From assembly GCF_003026285.1 (NCBI RefSeq), contig NZ_PYOD01000002.1, forward strand, positions 186,001 to 250,000: a stretch of DNA of 64,000 nt, written 5' to 3'. This document shows positions 62,898-64,000 of this stretch, one piece after another. Below the pieces are notes generated by a model that ran no database searches, was not told the DNA's origin, and saw nothing but the letters and a program-made list of their open reading frames with translations. The position numbers and the translations under genes are program-made. The DNA is from Photobacterium profundum. GTDB taxonomy: Bacteria; Pseudomonadota; Gammaproteobacteria; Enterobacterales; Vibrionaceae. The first letter of the stretch is position 1, and the number at the start of each line of letters is the position of its first letter.

Positions 62898-62948
62898 CAA
62901 GTGTCAAATGTGCGCATAACAATATTTATACGACACAGGAAGAAGTCA

Positions 62949-64000
62949 ATGACAACCCGAATGAGCCCATTTGAACGACGTGAAAATGATATTGAACCAC
63001 GTAATGAAGCATCACAATTAACGACAATGATTGATGCTAGCATGTCACGCCGTCGTTTTATGGGTGCAGCATCTGTTATGACTGCGGGTGCGTTTATGGC
63101 AGGAATGCCCGTTTCAGCATTAGCAAGTAATGTGCAAGCAAACAGTAAATTAATGGGCTTTAGTGCTGTACCAGTAAGCACTGATGATACCGTTGTTGTG
63201 CCTGACGACTACAATGCCAAAGTACTTATTCGCTGGGGAGACGGACTGTTCCCTACTGCACCTACATTCGATCCAACAGGTAATGCACCGTCATCGCACC
63301 AAGAAGTGCAATTTGGTGATAACACCGATGGTATGACTTTCTTCCCTCTTTCAGATGATCATGGTGTATTTGCTGTAAACAACGAGTACTGCAACAACGA
63401 GTACTTATTCTCGCACCAAGGCGAAAAGATGACTGCTGATGATGTAAAAAAATCACAAGCAGCTCATGGTATTTCGATTTTCGAAGTCAAACGTACTGAC
63501 AATAACAACTGGGAGCTGGTTATAGATTCAAAATATAACCGTCGTATTACCGCCAATACTGAAATGGAAATCACCGGTCTTGTTGCTGGTCACCCAGACG
63601 TCAAAACAGCAGCGGACAAAGCAGGTAAAAAAGCATTAGGTACGTTCGGTAACTGTGCAAATGGCTTTACCCCTTGGGGCACTTACCTAACATGTGAAGA
63701 AAACTTCAATGGTTACTTTGGCTCAAAAAGTACTGTTAAGGTAAACAAAGAACAAAAACGTTACGGCGTAAATGAAGCAGATTCAGGCTACCACTGGTTC
63801 CAACACGATGATCGTTTTGATATCGCGAAAAATCCGAATGAAGCGAACCGTCATGGCTGGGTTGTAGAAATCGACCCGATGGATCCTACCTCAACACCAA
63901 TGAAGCGCACAGCGATGGGTCGCTTTAAGCACGAAAATGTCGCCATTGTTGTCAACAAAGATGGTCATGTCGTTGCTTATATGGGTGATGATGAGCGTGG
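62949..64000 (+). CDS. phoX: PhoX-family Ca-dependent alkaline phosphatase, Tat-exported (3' end outside window)
   Basis: The visible 350 residues start MTTRMSPFERRENDIEPRNE and contain the twin-arginine signal SRRRFMGAASVMTAGAFMAG, then the DUF839/PhoX body: WGDGLFPTAPTFDPTG, FGDNTDGMTFFPL, VNNEYCNNEYLF, GNCANGFTPWGTYLTCEENFNGYF, RHGWVVEIDPMDP and GRFKHENVAIVVNKDG. These are PhoX active-site regions. The enzyme releases phosphate from phosphoesters outside the cytoplasm. AGGAAGAAG precedes the ATG, and a Pho-box array lies upstream. The gene runs past the window end. Confidence 0.93.
   Translation, partial: MTTRMSPFERRENDIEPRNEASQLTTMIDASMSRRRFMGAASVMTAGAFMAGMPVSALASNVQANSKLMGFSAVPVSTDDTVVVPDDYNAKVLIRWGDGLFPTAPTFDPTGNAPSSHQEVQFGDNTDGMTFFPLSDDHGVFAVNNEYCNNEYLFSHQGEKMTADDVKKSQAAHGISIFEVKRTDNNNWELVIDSKYNRRITANTEMEITGLVAGHPDVKTAADKAGKKALGTFGNCANGFTPWGTYLTCEENFNGYFGSKSTVKVNKEQKRYGVNEADSGYHWFQHDDRFDIAKNPNEANRHGWVVEIDPMDPTSTPMKRTAMGRFKHENVAIVVNKDGHVVAYMGDDER

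Overview
The window is AT-rich gamma-proteobacterial DNA, about 40% GC by eye. It looks like a Vibrionaceae chromosome, most likely Photobacterium or a close relative. The grounds are the divergent hdfR/maoP pair, an ectABC-ask ectoine operon in the Vibrio arrangement, a cydABX-ybgE operon very close to the enteric one, a Ser-Thr-Gly tRNA cluster with enterobacterial-type tRNAs, and a scattered CTTGAGGT.ACTTGGGTATA intergenic repeat. The genus is an inference. No phage, transposase, integrase or CRISPR array was seen.

Layout. 0-4.4 kb: hdfR (cut by the window edge), maoP, then a coupled pair of an ATP-grasp ligase and an N-formylglutamate-amidohydrolase-like/DUF1704 metallopeptidase fusion. 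4.8-8.5 kb: ectoine synthesis (ectA, ectB, ectC, dedicated aspartokinase). 9-12.3 kb: an scs-type periplasmic disulfide/copper-tolerance group (ScsA-like, ScsB, ScsD). 12.4-22.3 kb: mostly housekeeping single genes (YbaK-type deacylase, NlpC lipoprotein, GNAT, PlsC, an alpha/beta hydrolase with a TetR regulator and matching operators, small hypotheticals, methyltransferase, RarD, MazG-like pyrophosphohydrolase, periplasmic HAD phosphatase). 22.5-39.5 kb: a sulfatase island with an anaerobic sulfatase maturase, outer-membrane protein, NarL-type two-component pair, arylsulfatase, Cys-less FGE-like lipoprotein, then a tightly overlapping MoxR/DUF58/DUF4381/VWA/VWA-TPR/BatD operon ending in an eight-heme cytochrome c with TPRs.

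39.7-47.1 kb: soxR with a textbook SoxR box driving an MFS exporter, a possible toxin-antitoxin-like small pair, a FadL-type porin, a Cys-rich DUF318 permease, a long RecX and three tRNAs. 47.2-55.5 kb: a secreted PI-PLC/ricin-lectin protein divergent from an operon of ABC importer (four genes), PhnP/RNase Z-like metallo-hydrolase, inositol-monophosphatase-family enzyme and LacI regulator. Both divergent promoters carry the same operator-like 16-mer and Pho-box-like repeats. This suggests a scavenging route: secreted lipase, uptake of a (cyclic) inositol phosphate, ring opening, dephosphorylation.

55.8-59 kb: cytochrome bd oxidase operon cydA-cydB-cydX-ybgE. 59.2-62.7 kb: a ribosomally made, modified-peptide (RiPP) operon of the MNIO/bufferin-HvfA type. 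A Cys-rich secreted precursor is followed by a DUF692 MNIO enzyme, a DUF2063 partner and a DoxX protein, and is preceded by an overlapping secreted metallo-beta-lactamase-fold protein. 62.9 kb to the end: Tat-exported PhoX phosphatase behind three tandem 11-bp Pho units.

The most promising systems are the MNIO RiPP operon with its extra MBL-fold gene, the PI-PLC/ABC/MBL/IMPase regulon, and the ligase/metallopeptidase pair at 1.4-4.4 kb, which resembles the two enzyme types of the tubulin tyrosination cycle. All functional claims come from reading motifs; no database search was run.
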